Below, in pieces: positions 1 through 5,386 of a DNA stretch of 5,799 nucleotides. The DNA lies in contig CAMFKC010000188.1 of NCBI GenBank assembly GCA_945956975.1, positions 1 through 5,799 on the forward strand, given 5' to 3'. The notes beneath the pieces are model-generated. The model was not told the DNA's origin. It saw only the letters and a program-made list of their open reading frames with translations, and searched no databases. A program made the translations under genes and the position numbers. The DNA comes from an uncultured Methylocystaceae bacterium. Its GTDB lineage: Bacteria; Pseudomonadota; Alphaproteobacteria; Rhizobiales; Beijerinckiaceae. Positions within the stretch are counted from its first letter, which is position 1, and every line of letters begins with the position of its first letter.

Positions 1-365
1 GTGTAGACCCAGACGATCTCGCCGGTGGTGCGCAGATCGTTCGTCCCCTTCGCGAAGATCGCGAGATCGAAGCGCAGGCTCGAATTGCCGATAGCGCCGA
101 CGCGCACGCCGACTTCGATCTCCTCGTCGAAGCGGATCGGCGCCTTGTATTCCACGAGAGACTTCACCGTGTGGAAGTCGGTCGAAGTCTCCTTCACCTC
201 CGCCACGTAATCGTAGCCGAGCCAGCGGAAGAATTCCGTGATCGCCGTGTCGTAATAGGTGAGATAATGCGCGTTGAAGACGACGCTCTGGCCGTCGACC
301 TCGGAATAGCGCACGCGAAAGGGAAAGAAGAAGCGGAAGTCCGAACGCTGCATCTGATCGCTCAT
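1..365 (-). CDS. Acyl-CoA thioesterase, 4HBT/YbgC-like hotdog fold (C-terminus cut by window edge)
   Basis: The 121 visible residues begin MSDQMQRSDFRFFFPFRVRY and match the 4-hydroxybenzoyl-CoA thioesterase (hotdog) superfamily, whose members hydrolyse acyl- or aroyl-CoA to free acid and CoA in the cytoplasm. The signature lies at about residues 18-39: RYSEVDGQSVVFNAHYLTYY, with Asp24 aligned to the catalytic Asp and followed by the usual V-[FV]-N-x-x-Y helix start. A strand-rich part follows (VEYKAPIRFDEEIEVGVRVG, 71-90), as expected for the hotdog sheet. Family members are usually 130-150 residues, so perhaps 15-25 residues are missing beyond the left edge. The ATG at 365 overlaps the TGA of the upstream amidohydrolase (ATGA), and AGGAA stands 5 bases before it, so the two are probably translationally coupled. 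The family is clear; the acyl substrate cannot be told from sequence. Confidence 0.9.
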   Translation of the reverse strand, partial: MSDQMQRSDFRFFFPFRVRYSEVDGQSVVFNAHYLTYYDTAITEFFRWLGYDYVAEVKETSTDFHTVKSLVEYKAPIRFDEEIEVGVRVGAIGNSSLRFDLAIFAKGTNDLRTTGEIVWVY

Positions 366-1540
366 CCCAGTTCCTGCTCGACGAGGCCTGCGAGATAGCT
401 CGCGCCGATCGGCAGCAGATCGTCGTTGAAATCGTAGCCGGGGTTGTGCACCGGCACGCCGCCCTTCGCGCCGTCGCGCTGGCCGAAGAAGAGATAGGCG
501 CCGGGCGTGCGCTCCAGCATGAAAGCGAAATCTTCGCCCGCGAGCAGCGGCTTGCCGTCGCGGATGACCTTGGTGACGCCCCGCGTGTTGGTCGCGCAGA
601 GCGAGGCGCGGTCGGTCTCGTGGACGGCGTTGACGGTCGCGGGATAGGCGCGGCGATAGGAAATCTCCGCCGTTCCGCCCTGCGCCGCCGCCGTGTGCTC
701 CACCGCGCGCTTGAATAGGCCTTCCACGAGATCGCGGACTTCGGGCTTGAGGGTGCGCACGGAACCGCGCAGTTCGACCGTCTCGGGGATGACGATGTCA
801 GACGTGCCGCCGTGGATCTGGCCGATGCTGATGATGGCCGATTCCAGCGCGTCGACATGGCGCGAGGGCAGCGCGTTCAGGACGCTCACCACTTGCGCGG
901 CGATCGAGACCGTGTCGATGCCCTGCTGCGGATGGGCGCCGTGCGACGAGCGCCCGCGCAGGATCACGCTAAAATAATCGATCGCCGCCATGGCCGTGCC
1001 CGTCAGCGCCTTCACGCTGCCCAGCGGCATGTCCGGGCTGTTGTGGATGCCATAGACGGCGTCGCAGGGAAAGCGCTCGAACAGGCCGTCGTCCAGCATG
1101 GCCTTGGCGCCGGCGAGGCCCTCTTCCGCCGGCTGGAAGATCAGATGCACCGTGCCGGCGAACTTGCGCGTCTCGGCCAGATATTTCGCCGCGCCGAGCA
1201 GCATGGTCGTGTGGCCGTCATGGCCGCAGGCGTGCATCCGTCCGGGGTTCTGCGAGCGATGGGCGAAGCTGTTGCCCTCCTCCATCGGCAGCGCGTCCAT
1301 GTCGGCGCGCAGGCCGATGGCGCGGTTGCCGCCGCTCGCCTGCCCCTGCCCGCGGATGACGCCGACGACGCCCGTGCCGCCGAGGCCGCGATGCACCTCG
1401 ATGCCCCATTCCGAGAGTTTCTGCGCGACGATCTCGCTGGTGCGCACTTCCTCGAAGCCGATCTCGGGATGGGCGTGGAAGTCGCGCCGCCATTCCGTCA
1501 TTTCGGCGTGCATCTGGTCCAGCCGGTCGCGCGGGCTCAT
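362..1540 (-). CDS. M20D-family amidohydrolase (hippurate / N-acyl-amino acid hydrolase type)
   Basis: This 392-residue protein is a complete M20D metallopeptidase-type amidohydrolase. The family cleaves N-acyl amino acids or related amides with a two-metal centre. Motifs in order: an N-terminal segment FHAHPEIGFEE (21-31); GLRADMDALPMEE (77-88); HACGHDGHT (103-111) with likely metal ligands Cys105 and His107; FQPAEEG (135-141) with the general-base/ligand Glu pair 139-140; YGIHN (163-167) with His165; the dimerisation-domain motif GRSSHGAHPQQGIDT (196-210); GEDFAFML (335-342); and VHNPGYDFND (364-373) with His365. The length is normal for HipO/AmaA-like enzymes. I chose the ATG at 1540 because AGAGG lies just upstream and a promoter at 1566-1594 would give a leader of about 20 bases. 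The in-frame ATG at 1567 and TTG at 1594 fall inside that promoter. It has no signal peptide, so it is cytoplasmic. It is first in an operon with the thioesterase. The exact substrate (hippurate, acyl amino acid, IAA conjugate) is unknown. Confidence 0.95.
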   Translation of the reverse strand: MSPRDRLDQMHAEMTEWRRDFHAHPEIGFEEVRTSEIVAQKLSEWGIEVHRGLGGTGVVGVIRGQGQASGGNRAIGLRADMDALPMEEGNSFAHRSQNPGRMHACGHDGHTTMLLGAAKYLAETRKFAGTVHLIFQPAEEGLAGAKAMLDDGLFERFPCDAVYGIHNSPDMPLGSVKALTGTAMAAIDYFSVILRGRSSHGAHPQQGIDTVSIAAQVVSVLNALPSRHVDALESAIISIGQIHGGTSDIVIPETVELRGSVRTLKPEVRDLVEGLFKRAVEHTAAAQGGTAEISYRRAYPATVNAVHETDRASLCATNTRGVTKVIRDGKPLLAGEDFAFMLERTPGAYLFFGQRDGAKGGVPVHNPGYDFNDDLLPIGASYLAGLVEQELG

Positions 1541-1565
1541 GTTCCTCTCCCTCTCTCCTTGCGCC

Positions 1566-1594
1566 ATTATTCCGGCGAGGCGGGGCGGAGACAA
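1566..1594 (-). promoter_or_regulatory. Sigma70-type promoter of the amidohydrolase-thioesterase operon
   Basis: On the minus strand TTGTCT (1594-1589, 4 of 6 consensus bases) is followed after exactly 17 bases by AATAAT (1571-1566, 5 of 6). Transcription would start near 1559, giving a very short leader of about 20 bases containing the purine-rich ribosome site before the ATG at 1540. The AT-rich -10 stands out in a GC-rich gap. This is a pattern match only, without experimental support. Confidence 0.6.
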
Positions 1595-1611
1595 GCGGAG
1601 GCGTTCAGGGA

Positions 1612-2166
1612 ATGCGCAGCGAAAAGGAAAAGATGCTCGCGGGCGAACTCTATCGCGCGGACGATCCGGAACTCATGCGTGATTACGCGGCGGCGCGGGC
1701 CTGGATGGACCGCTACAATCTCACGCCGGGCCTGTCTCACAGCGAGCGGAACGCCCTGCTGCGCGAGGGCATCGGCCATGTCGGCGCCCGCGTTGTCGTG
1801 CGCCCGCCGTTCCGCTGCGACTACGGCTACAACATCCGCCTCGGCGACGGCGTGTTCCTGAATTTCAACTGCGTGCTGCTCGACAGCATTCTCATCGACA
1901 TTGGCGCGGGAACGCAGATCGGGCCGGGCGTGCAGATCTACGGCGCCGACCATCCCCGCGATCCCGCGCAACGGCGCGCGGGGCTGGAGTTCGGGCAGAA
2001 GGTGAAGATCGGCGCCAACGTCTGGATCGGCGGCGGCGCCATCATCGTTCCCGGCGTGAGCGTCGGCGATGACGCGATCATCGGCGCCGGGGCTGTGGTG
2101 ACGCGCGACGTGCCGGCCGGCGCAACGGTCGCGGGCAATCCTGCGCGGCGGATCGGCGGCGCCTAG
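1612..2166 (+). CDS. Maltose O-acetyltransferase / NodL-type hexapeptide acetyltransferase
   Basis: The 184-residue protein belongs to the Maa/LacA/NodL group of left-handed beta-helix acetyltransferases, which move acetyl from acetyl-CoA to a sugar hydroxyl in the cytoplasm. The N-terminus MRSEKEKMLAGELYRADDPE matches the Maa helical cap domain (about 1-60). From about 75 the hexapeptide repeats begin (NIRLGDGVFLNFNCVLLD, then IGAGTQIGPGVQIY). His114 in YGADHP is the expected catalytic histidine, in the loop before WIGGGAIIVPGVSVGDDAII (138-157). The end, GNPARRIGG, is typical of the family. Length is as expected (about 183-190). GGAGG lies 10 bases before the ATG. It is divergent from the amidohydrolase, 71 bases away. 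I could not identify a clear promoter for it. The acceptor is unknown: maltose, galactoside, a Nod-factor-like oligosaccharide or a polysaccharide unit are all possible. Confidence 0.93.
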   Translation: MRSEKEKMLAGELYRADDPELMRDYAAARAWMDRYNLTPGLSHSERNALLREGIGHVGARVVVRPPFRCDYGYNIRLGDGVFLNFNCVLLDSILIDIGAGTQIGPGVQIYGADHPRDPAQRRAGLEFGQKVKIGANVWIGGGAIIVPGVSVGDDAIIGAGAVVTRDVPAGATVAGNPARRIGGA

Positions 2167-2219
2167 CCTTCCCCGACGCTTGCCCTATCATCGCGCGAAA
2201 AATCGCAAACGAGGCGCCG

Positions 2220-2642
2220 ATGTCTGTACAGGCCGTTCTTCTTCCTGTTTTCGCGCTGGTCGCGCTGCTGTTCTTCCTGCTCGCGCGCATGGCGCTGACG
2301 CGTGTCGGCGCAATCAAGGCGGGACAGGTGAAGATGAAGGACATCGCGCTCGGCCAGAACGCATGGCCGACCAGCATCGCGCAGACGAGCAACGCCTACG
2401 CGAACAACCTGCAATTGCCGATCCTCTTCTACGCGCTCGTCGCCTTCGCCATGCTGACGAAGAAAGACGATTTCCTCTTCGTCGTCATGTCCTGGATCTT
2501 CGTCGCTTCGCGCTACGCGCACGCCTTGGTGCACATCACGTCCAACAAGGTGCCGACGCGGTTCAATATGTTCGCGCTCGGCGTGCTGGTGCTGGGCGTG
2601 ATGTGGGCGATCTTCGCCGTGCGGGTGCTAGCGGCGGTCTAG
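2220..2642 (+). CDS. MAPEG-family integral membrane protein
   Basis: This 140-residue protein has four predicted membrane helices (about 5-25, 64-80, 84-104 and 117-138), the topology of the MAPEG superfamily (membrane-associated proteins in eicosanoid and glutathione metabolism). Family-like blocks are QTSNAYANNLQLPILFYAL (55-73) and SRYAHALVHITSNKVPTRF (97-115), which carry the polar and Arg residues that in eukaryotic members contact glutathione. The length is normal for bacterial members. Some MAPEG proteins are glutathione transferases or peroxidases, but small alphaproteobacterial ones like this are mostly uncharacterised, so activity is not assigned. GAGG stands 5 bases before the ATG. 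The gap after the acetyltransferase is 53 bases, with a possible -10 (TATCAT, 2186-2191) lacking a good -35, so co-transcription or a separate promoter are both possible. Its last 15 bases overlap the convergent lipoprotein gene. Confidence 0.92.
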   Translation: MSVQAVLLPVFALVALLFFLLARMALTRVGAIKAGQVKMKDIALGQNAWPTSIAQTSNAYANNLQLPILFYALVAFAMLTKKDDFLFVVMSWIFVASRYAHALVHITSNKVPTRFNMFALGVLVLGVMWAIFAVRVLAAV

Positions 2643-2822
2643 CCGGTCGTACATGCGCCCGCTCTCGAGATAGGTCTTGGCGTCCGCACGACGGCGCGGC
2701 GGCGGCGGGTAGTATTCTTCCGCGGCAGGTTCGTAGCCACGTTCGGCGAAGCGGTCGCTGGTGCAGCCGGCAAGACCGAGAAGGAAGACGACCGGCGTGA
2801 ACCCGAGAAGAATACGGCGCAT
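2628..2822 (-). CDS. Small predicted lipoprotein
   Basis: The 64-residue product starts MRRILLGFTPVVFLLGLAGC: a two-Arg n-region, a hydrophobic stretch (4-19) and a lipobox LAGC with the modifiable Cys20. The residue after Cys is Thr, not Asp, so outer-membrane sorting would be expected. The mature part is short and polar, with an acidic/Tyr stretch (EEYYPPPPRRR) that looks disordered and a small C-terminal motif, KTYLESGRMYDRLDRR. I do not recognise a family and assign no role. The ATG at 2822 is chosen because AGAGG precedes it by 7 bases and it places the signal peptide at the N-terminus; longer in-frame starts would bury the signal. The TAG stop lies inside the end of the MAPEG gene (15-base convergent overlap). 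It follows the beta-lactamase remnant on the same strand after 104 bases. Confidence 0.72.
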   Translation of the reverse strand: MRRILLGFTPVVFLLGLAGCTSDRFAERGYEPAAEEYYPPPPRRRADAKTYLESGRMYDRLDRR

Positions 2823-2834
2823 GTGCTGACCTCT

Positions 2835-2857
2835 GCCGTCGCGGAACGCGACACGGC
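2835..2857 (-). repeat. GC-rich inverted repeat (hairpin) next to the lipoprotein ribosome site
   Basis: On the minus strand GCCGT, GT, CGCG, TTC, CGCG, ACGGC can fold into a 9-pair stem with a 2-base bulge and a 3-base loop (or a 6-pair GTCGCG/CGCGAC stem). It abuts the AGAGG ribosome site of the lipoprotein gene (2834-2830). There is no T-run, so it is not a standard intrinsic terminator. It could modulate translation, act in RNA stability, or be chance in GC-rich DNA. Confidence 0.35.
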
Positions 2858-2926
2858 CAAGCTCGGCGCAGGCCGTGGCGGCGCGATGTCCGCTTTGCGG
2901 CCGGGATGAGGCCCGCACGAAGGCGG

Positions 2927-3652
2927 TTAAAGCGGGTGCGCCGTCAGTATGCGCGCGACCTCGGCGAGCGTCTCGTTGCGTTCGTCCATGCTGCCCCTGC
3001 TTTCGGTGAGGTAGGCAGCGATCAGGATCGGCTTGCGGCCCGGCGGCCAGAGGATGGCGATGTCGTTCGCCGTTCCATTGTTTCCCGAGCCGGTCTTGTC
3101 GCCAATGCGCCAGCCCTTCGGCGCGCCGGCCCGCAAGCGCGCTACGCCGGTGGTGTTGGCGATCATCCAGTTCGCGAGGCGCTCACGCGATGCGGCGCCC
3201 AGCGCGTCGCCGAGCAGAAGCCGTTCCAGATTGCCGATCATGGCGGCGGGCGAAGTCGTGTCGCGGGGATCGCCGGGGCGGGCCTCGTTGAGATCCGTCT
3301 CGGTCCGGTCGAGGCGCGTGACCGCATCGCCGATGCTCCGCGCGAATCGCGTGAGGCCCTCGGGCCCGCCGATCGCCGCGAGCAGGAGATTGCCGGCGGT
3401 GTTGTCGCTGAGGGTGATGGCCGCCTCGCAGATCTCGGCCAGCGTCATGCCGTCGCCGACATGCTTCTCCGTCGCAGGCGAATAGGTGACGAGATCGGAT
3501 TTCGCATAGGTCACGCGCCGGTCGAGGCTATCCTTGCCGGCGTCCACCTTCGCCAGCACGGCGGCGGCGGCGAGAAACTTGAAGGTGCTGGTGAGCGGAA
3601 AGCGCTCGTCGGCGCGGTGGCCGATCCGCGCGCCGCTGCCGGTGTCGCGCAT
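2927..3652 (-). CDS. Class A beta-lactamase, N-terminally truncated (signal peptide start lost)
   Basis: The product contains every class A serine beta-lactamase motif: STFK (22-25, nucleophile Ser22 and Lys25), SDN (82-84), the omega-loop E-x-x-L-N (Glu118 to Asn122, in TETDLNEARPGD) and KTGS (186-189). Such enzymes open the beta-lactam ring and normally work in the periplasm. The first usable start is the ATG at 3652, giving 241 residues that begin in the first beta strand (MRDTGSGARIGHRADERFP). In the same frame, open sequence continues upstream to about 3751 and reads TAAGALLAAPARA, the hydrophobic end and AxA cleavage site of a signal peptide, then the first helix (AIGDLERSIGARLGVA). No ATG, GTG or TTG occurs there, and the frame then enters erpA out of register with a TGA at 3787-3785. 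The front of the gene, with its start, ribosome site and any promoter, is missing. Made from 3652 it would be cytoplasmic and lack helix 1, so it is probably inactive as a resistance enzyme. The spectrum cannot be inferred. Confidence 0.85.
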   Translation of the reverse strand: MRDTGSGARIGHRADERFPLTSTFKFLAAAAVLAKVDAGKDSLDRRVTYAKSDLVTYSPATEKHVGDGMTLAEICEAAITLSDNTAGNLLLAAIGGPEGLTRFARSIGDAVTRLDRTETDLNEARPGDPRDTTSPAAMIGNLERLLLGDALGAASRERLANWMIANTTGVARLRAGAPKGWRIGDKTGSGNNGTANDIAILWPPGRKPILIAAYLTESRGSMDERNETLAEVARILTAHPL

Positions 3653-4049
3653 GGCGACGCCGAGCCGCGCGCCGATGCTGCGCTCGAGATCCCCGATCGC
3701 CTCCGCCGCATCGTGGGCCCGCGCCGGCGCTGCCAGCAGCGCGCCCGCAGCCGTTGGGATTGTCGATCTGGAAGGACTGGCCGATCAAATTGTCGACGAA
3801 ATCGATCCTGCAGCCCTTCATGTATTCCAGGCTGACGGGATCGATCAGCACGGTCGCGCCGTCGCGCTCGAGCGTCAGATCGTCATCCGCGCGGTCCTGT
3901 ACGATGTCGAAGGCGTACTGGAAGCCGGAACATCCGCCGCCGTTGACGGAGATGCGCAGGGCCGAGCCCGGCTTTTCGCTTTGCATGATCTTGGCCACGC
4001 GCCGCGCAGCGTTTTCGGTGAGGACGACGTCCTCGGCAACAGTTTCCAT
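3528..4049 (-). CDS. erpA: ErpA/IscA-type iron-sulfur cluster carrier, 3' end lost and read into beta-lactamase sequence
   Basis: Residues 1-99 are a typical A-type carrier (HesB/IscA family), which accepts Fe-S clusters from the scaffold and inserts them into apo-proteins in the cytoplasm. Visible features are VVLTENAARRVAKIM (8-22), LRISVNGGGCSGFQYAF (31-47) with conserved ligand Cys40, TVLIDPVSLEYMKGC (66-80) and IDFVDNLIGQSFQIDNPN (82-99). Normal members are about 107-115 residues and end in a C-x-C motif that supplies the other two cluster ligands. Here that tail is gone: after Asn99 the frame runs out of register through the beta-lactamase gene as an Arg/Gly-rich tail with no domain character, stopping at 3528 (173 residues in all). 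Cys101 in GCG alone is unlikely to replace the motif, so I expect loss of function if the sequence is correct. The start is the ATG at 4049 (GGA 4 bases upstream) or the ATG at 4058; upstream in-frame TTG at 4130 is part of the promoter. Divergence from dgt supports the erpA assignment. Confidence 0.83.
   Translation of the reverse strand: METVAEDVVLTENAARRVAKIMQSEKPGSALRISVNGGGCSGFQYAFDIVQDRADDDLTLERDGATVLIDPVSLEYMKGCRIDFVDNLIGQSFQIDNPNGCGRAAGSAGAGPRCGGGDRGSRAQHRRAARRRHARHRQRRADRPPRRRALSAHQHLQVSRRRRRAGEGGRRQG
3745..3754. other. Deletion-type junction between erpA and the beta-lactamase gene
   Basis: Reading the minus strand, erpA-like coding is normal up to Asn-Pro-Asn (AAT CCC AAC, 3761-3753). 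Family members then have about 10-13 more residues ending in a Cys-Gly-Cys-Gly motif, but here the next bases already belong to the beta-lactamase signal peptide (ACG GCT GCG GGC, from 3754). The two frames differ by +1. The erpA tail and stop, the intergenic space, and the beta-lactamase start and signal n-region are all absent, which I estimate as at least 70-100 bases. A shared ACG at the seam makes the breakpoint uncertain by a few bases. It may be a real deletion or an assembly or consensus error. Confidence 0.7.
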
Positions 4050-4081
4050 CTCTTCCATCCAGCTCGGGTTCAAGGTCCGGC

Positions 4082-4109
4082 TTGCCTCGAAAGGCTCCCA
4101 CAAGATAAG
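4082..4109 (+). promoter_or_regulatory. Possible promoter of dgt, overlapping the erpA promoter
   Basis: The plus strand has TTGCCT (4082-4087), a 16-base spacer and GATAAG (4104-4109), each matching 4 of 6 consensus bases. The -10 shares bases with the erpA -10 on the other strand. A start near 4116 would favour the ATG at 4160 over the in-frame GTG at 4115 as the dgt start. The match is weak. Confidence 0.35.
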
Positions 4110-4130
4110 CCGCTGTGGCCGGGCTTTCAA
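4102..4130 (-). promoter_or_regulatory. Sigma70-type promoter of erpA
   Basis: The minus strand has TTGAAA (4130-4125, 5 of 6 consensus bases), a 17-base spacer and TATCTT (4107-4102, 4 of 6). Transcription from about 4095 would leave a leader of 35-45 bases before the ATG at 4058 or 4049. I see no clear operator for an iron or Fe-S regulator in the gap. Confidence 0.55.
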
Positions 4131-4159
4131 CGCCGCCCGCAGGAGCGCTCCCCGACCTC

Positions 4160-5386
4160 ATGCCCGCAGCTGCGCCCGTTCTCGCCCCCTACGCCTGCGA
4201 CGCCTCGCGCAGCCGAGGCCGGCTCGTCGCCGAGCCCGCCTCCCCCACGCGCAGCGAATTCCAGCGCGACCGCGACCGGATCGTCCATTCCACCGCCTTC
4301 CGGCGGCTCGCCCACAAGACGCAGGTCTTCGTGCCGCTGAGCAGCGATCACTTCAGGACCCGGCTGACGCATACGATCGAGGTGGCGCAGATCGCCCGCG
4401 CGCTCTCTCGGGGCCTCGGGCTCGACGACGATCTGGCGGAGGCGCTGGCGCTGGCCCACGACCTCGGCCACACCCCTTTCGGCCATGTCGGCGAGGACGC
4501 GCTGGACGCGCTGATGCGCGACCACGGCGGCTTCGATCACAATGCGCAGGCGCTCCGGCTGGTGACGCGGCTCGAGCGCCGCTACGCGCGCTTCGACGGT
4601 CTCAACCTGACCTGGGAGACGCTGGAAGGGCTGGTCAAGCACAATGGCCCGCTGCTGACGCCTGAGGGCCGGCCAACCGCAAAATTCGCGCGGCGTGGCG
4701 TGCCGCGGCCGATCCTCGAATTCGACGCGGAGTGCGCTGCGTCCATCGGCGCGCTCGGGCTCGCCACCTACGCCAGCGCGGAGGCGCAGGCGGCGGCCAT
4801 CGCCGACGACATCGCCTATGACGCGCACGACATCGACGACGGGCTTCGCGCGGGCCTGTTCGAGCTCGACGACCTCAGGACCGCCTCGCCCTTCGTCGAT
4901 GAGCTACTGCGCGAGATCGAACAGGCCTATGGCGCGCTGGAGCGGGCGCGCGTGATCCACGAACTCGGCCGGCGCATCATCACGCGCTTCATCGAGGATG
5001 CTCTCAACGAAAGCGCGCGGCGGATCGCGGCCAGCGGCGCGCAGAGCGCGGCGGAAATCCGCTCGGCCGGCCGGCAGGTGGTGGCCTTCTCGGAAGCGAT
5101 GGCCGCGGCGGACCGCTCGATCAAGACCTTCCTTTTCACGGCCATGTATCGCCACCCCGAGGTGATGCGCGTGCGCGAGAAGGCGTCGTCGATCGTCGAG
5201 GGCCTGTTTCCGCTGTTCCTCTCCGACCCCCGGGCCATGCCGCTCGAGTGGGACGGCGCCTATCGCGGGGCGCGCGACGATTCCGCGCGCGCCCGCGTCG
5301 TGGCGGACTATATTGCGGGCATGACCGACCGCTACGCGCTGAACGAATACAGGCGTCTGATCGACGTCAGCATGGACCTCGCATGA
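4160..5386 (+). CDS. dgt: Deoxyguanosinetriphosphate triphosphohydrolase-like protein (HD domain, dGTPase type 2)
   Basis: The 408-residue protein is a dGTPase-like HD enzyme. The family hydrolyses dNTPs, classically dGTP, to the deoxynucleoside and triphosphate, helping set nucleotide pools. Conserved blocks are PYACDASRSRGRL (10-22), SEFQRDRDRIVHSTAFRRL (32-50), FRTRLTHTIEVAQIAR (65-80) with metal ligand His71, LAHDLGHTPFGHVGEDAL (98-115) with the His100-Asp101 pair, FDHNAQALR (125-133), and AAAIADDIAYDAHDIDDGL (211-229) with the fourth metal ligand at Asp216/217. The C-terminal half (from about 245) is helical, as in the type 2 subfamily, and the length fits (about 400). The start is the ATG at 4160; AGGAG is 14 bases upstream, rather far, and an in-frame GTG at 4115 would add 15 Pro/Ala-type residues. 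The stop overlaps the next gene as ATGA. It is divergent from erpA. Nucleotide specificity cannot be read from sequence. Confidence 0.95.
   Translation: MPAAAPVLAPYACDASRSRGRLVAEPASPTRSEFQRDRDRIVHSTAFRRLAHKTQVFVPLSSDHFRTRLTHTIEVAQIARALSRGLGLDDDLAEALALAHDLGHTPFGHVGEDALDALMRDHGGFDHNAQALRLVTRLERRYARFDGLNLTWETLEGLVKHNGPLLTPEGRPTAKFARRGVPRPILEFDAECAASIGALGLATYASAEAQAAAIADDIAYDAHDIDDGLRAGLFELDDLRTASPFVDELLREIEQAYGALERARVIHELGRRIITRFIEDALNESARRIAASGAQSAAEIRSAGRQVVAFSEAMAAADRSIKTFLFTAMYRHPEVMRVREKASSIVEGLFPLFLSDPRAMPLEWDGAYRGARDDSARARVVADYIAGMTDRYALNEYRRLIDVSMDLA

Noticed and set aside
1541..1594. N-terminal extension of the amidohydrolase to TTG 1594 or ATG 1567
   Set aside because: Both starts fall within the -35/-10 promoter elements, while ATG 1540 has a good ribosome site and matches the usual family N-terminus.
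812..1861. Long open frame of 349 codons on the plus strand antisense to the amidohydrolase
   Set aside because: It is Arg/Ala/His-rich with no domain motif, and it lies opposite a gene with complete M20D motifs; long antisense frames are common in GC-rich DNA.
3528..3752. Arg/Gly-rich tail of the erpA frame as a new RNA-binding domain
   Set aside because: The tail is the beta-lactamase gene read in the wrong frame; its Arg richness follows from GC-rich codons.
3740..3765. Programmed frameshift making an ErpA-beta-lactamase fusion
   Set aside because: The needed shift is +1, no slippery sequence or stimulatory structure is evident, and the missing ErpA tail and signal n-region show lost DNA rather than a recoding site.
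2906..3835. Open frame of 309 codons on the plus strand opposite the beta-lactamase
   Set aside because: Composition is that of a shadow frame and the opposite strand has all class A beta-lactamase motifs.
4115..4159. GTG start at 4115 for dgt
   Set aside because: It adds a Pro/Gly/Ala leader not typical of the family and lies at or before the predicted transcription start.
3534..4665. Two overlapping plus-strand open frames across erpA and the start of dgt (268 and 303 codons)
   Set aside because: They span gene boundaries on both strands, are Ser/Arg/Pro-rich and show no recognisable domain.
4127..4828. Open frame of 233 codons on the minus strand inside dgt
   Set aside because: It is antisense to the HD metal-binding motifs of dgt and Arg/Glu/Val-rich without family features.
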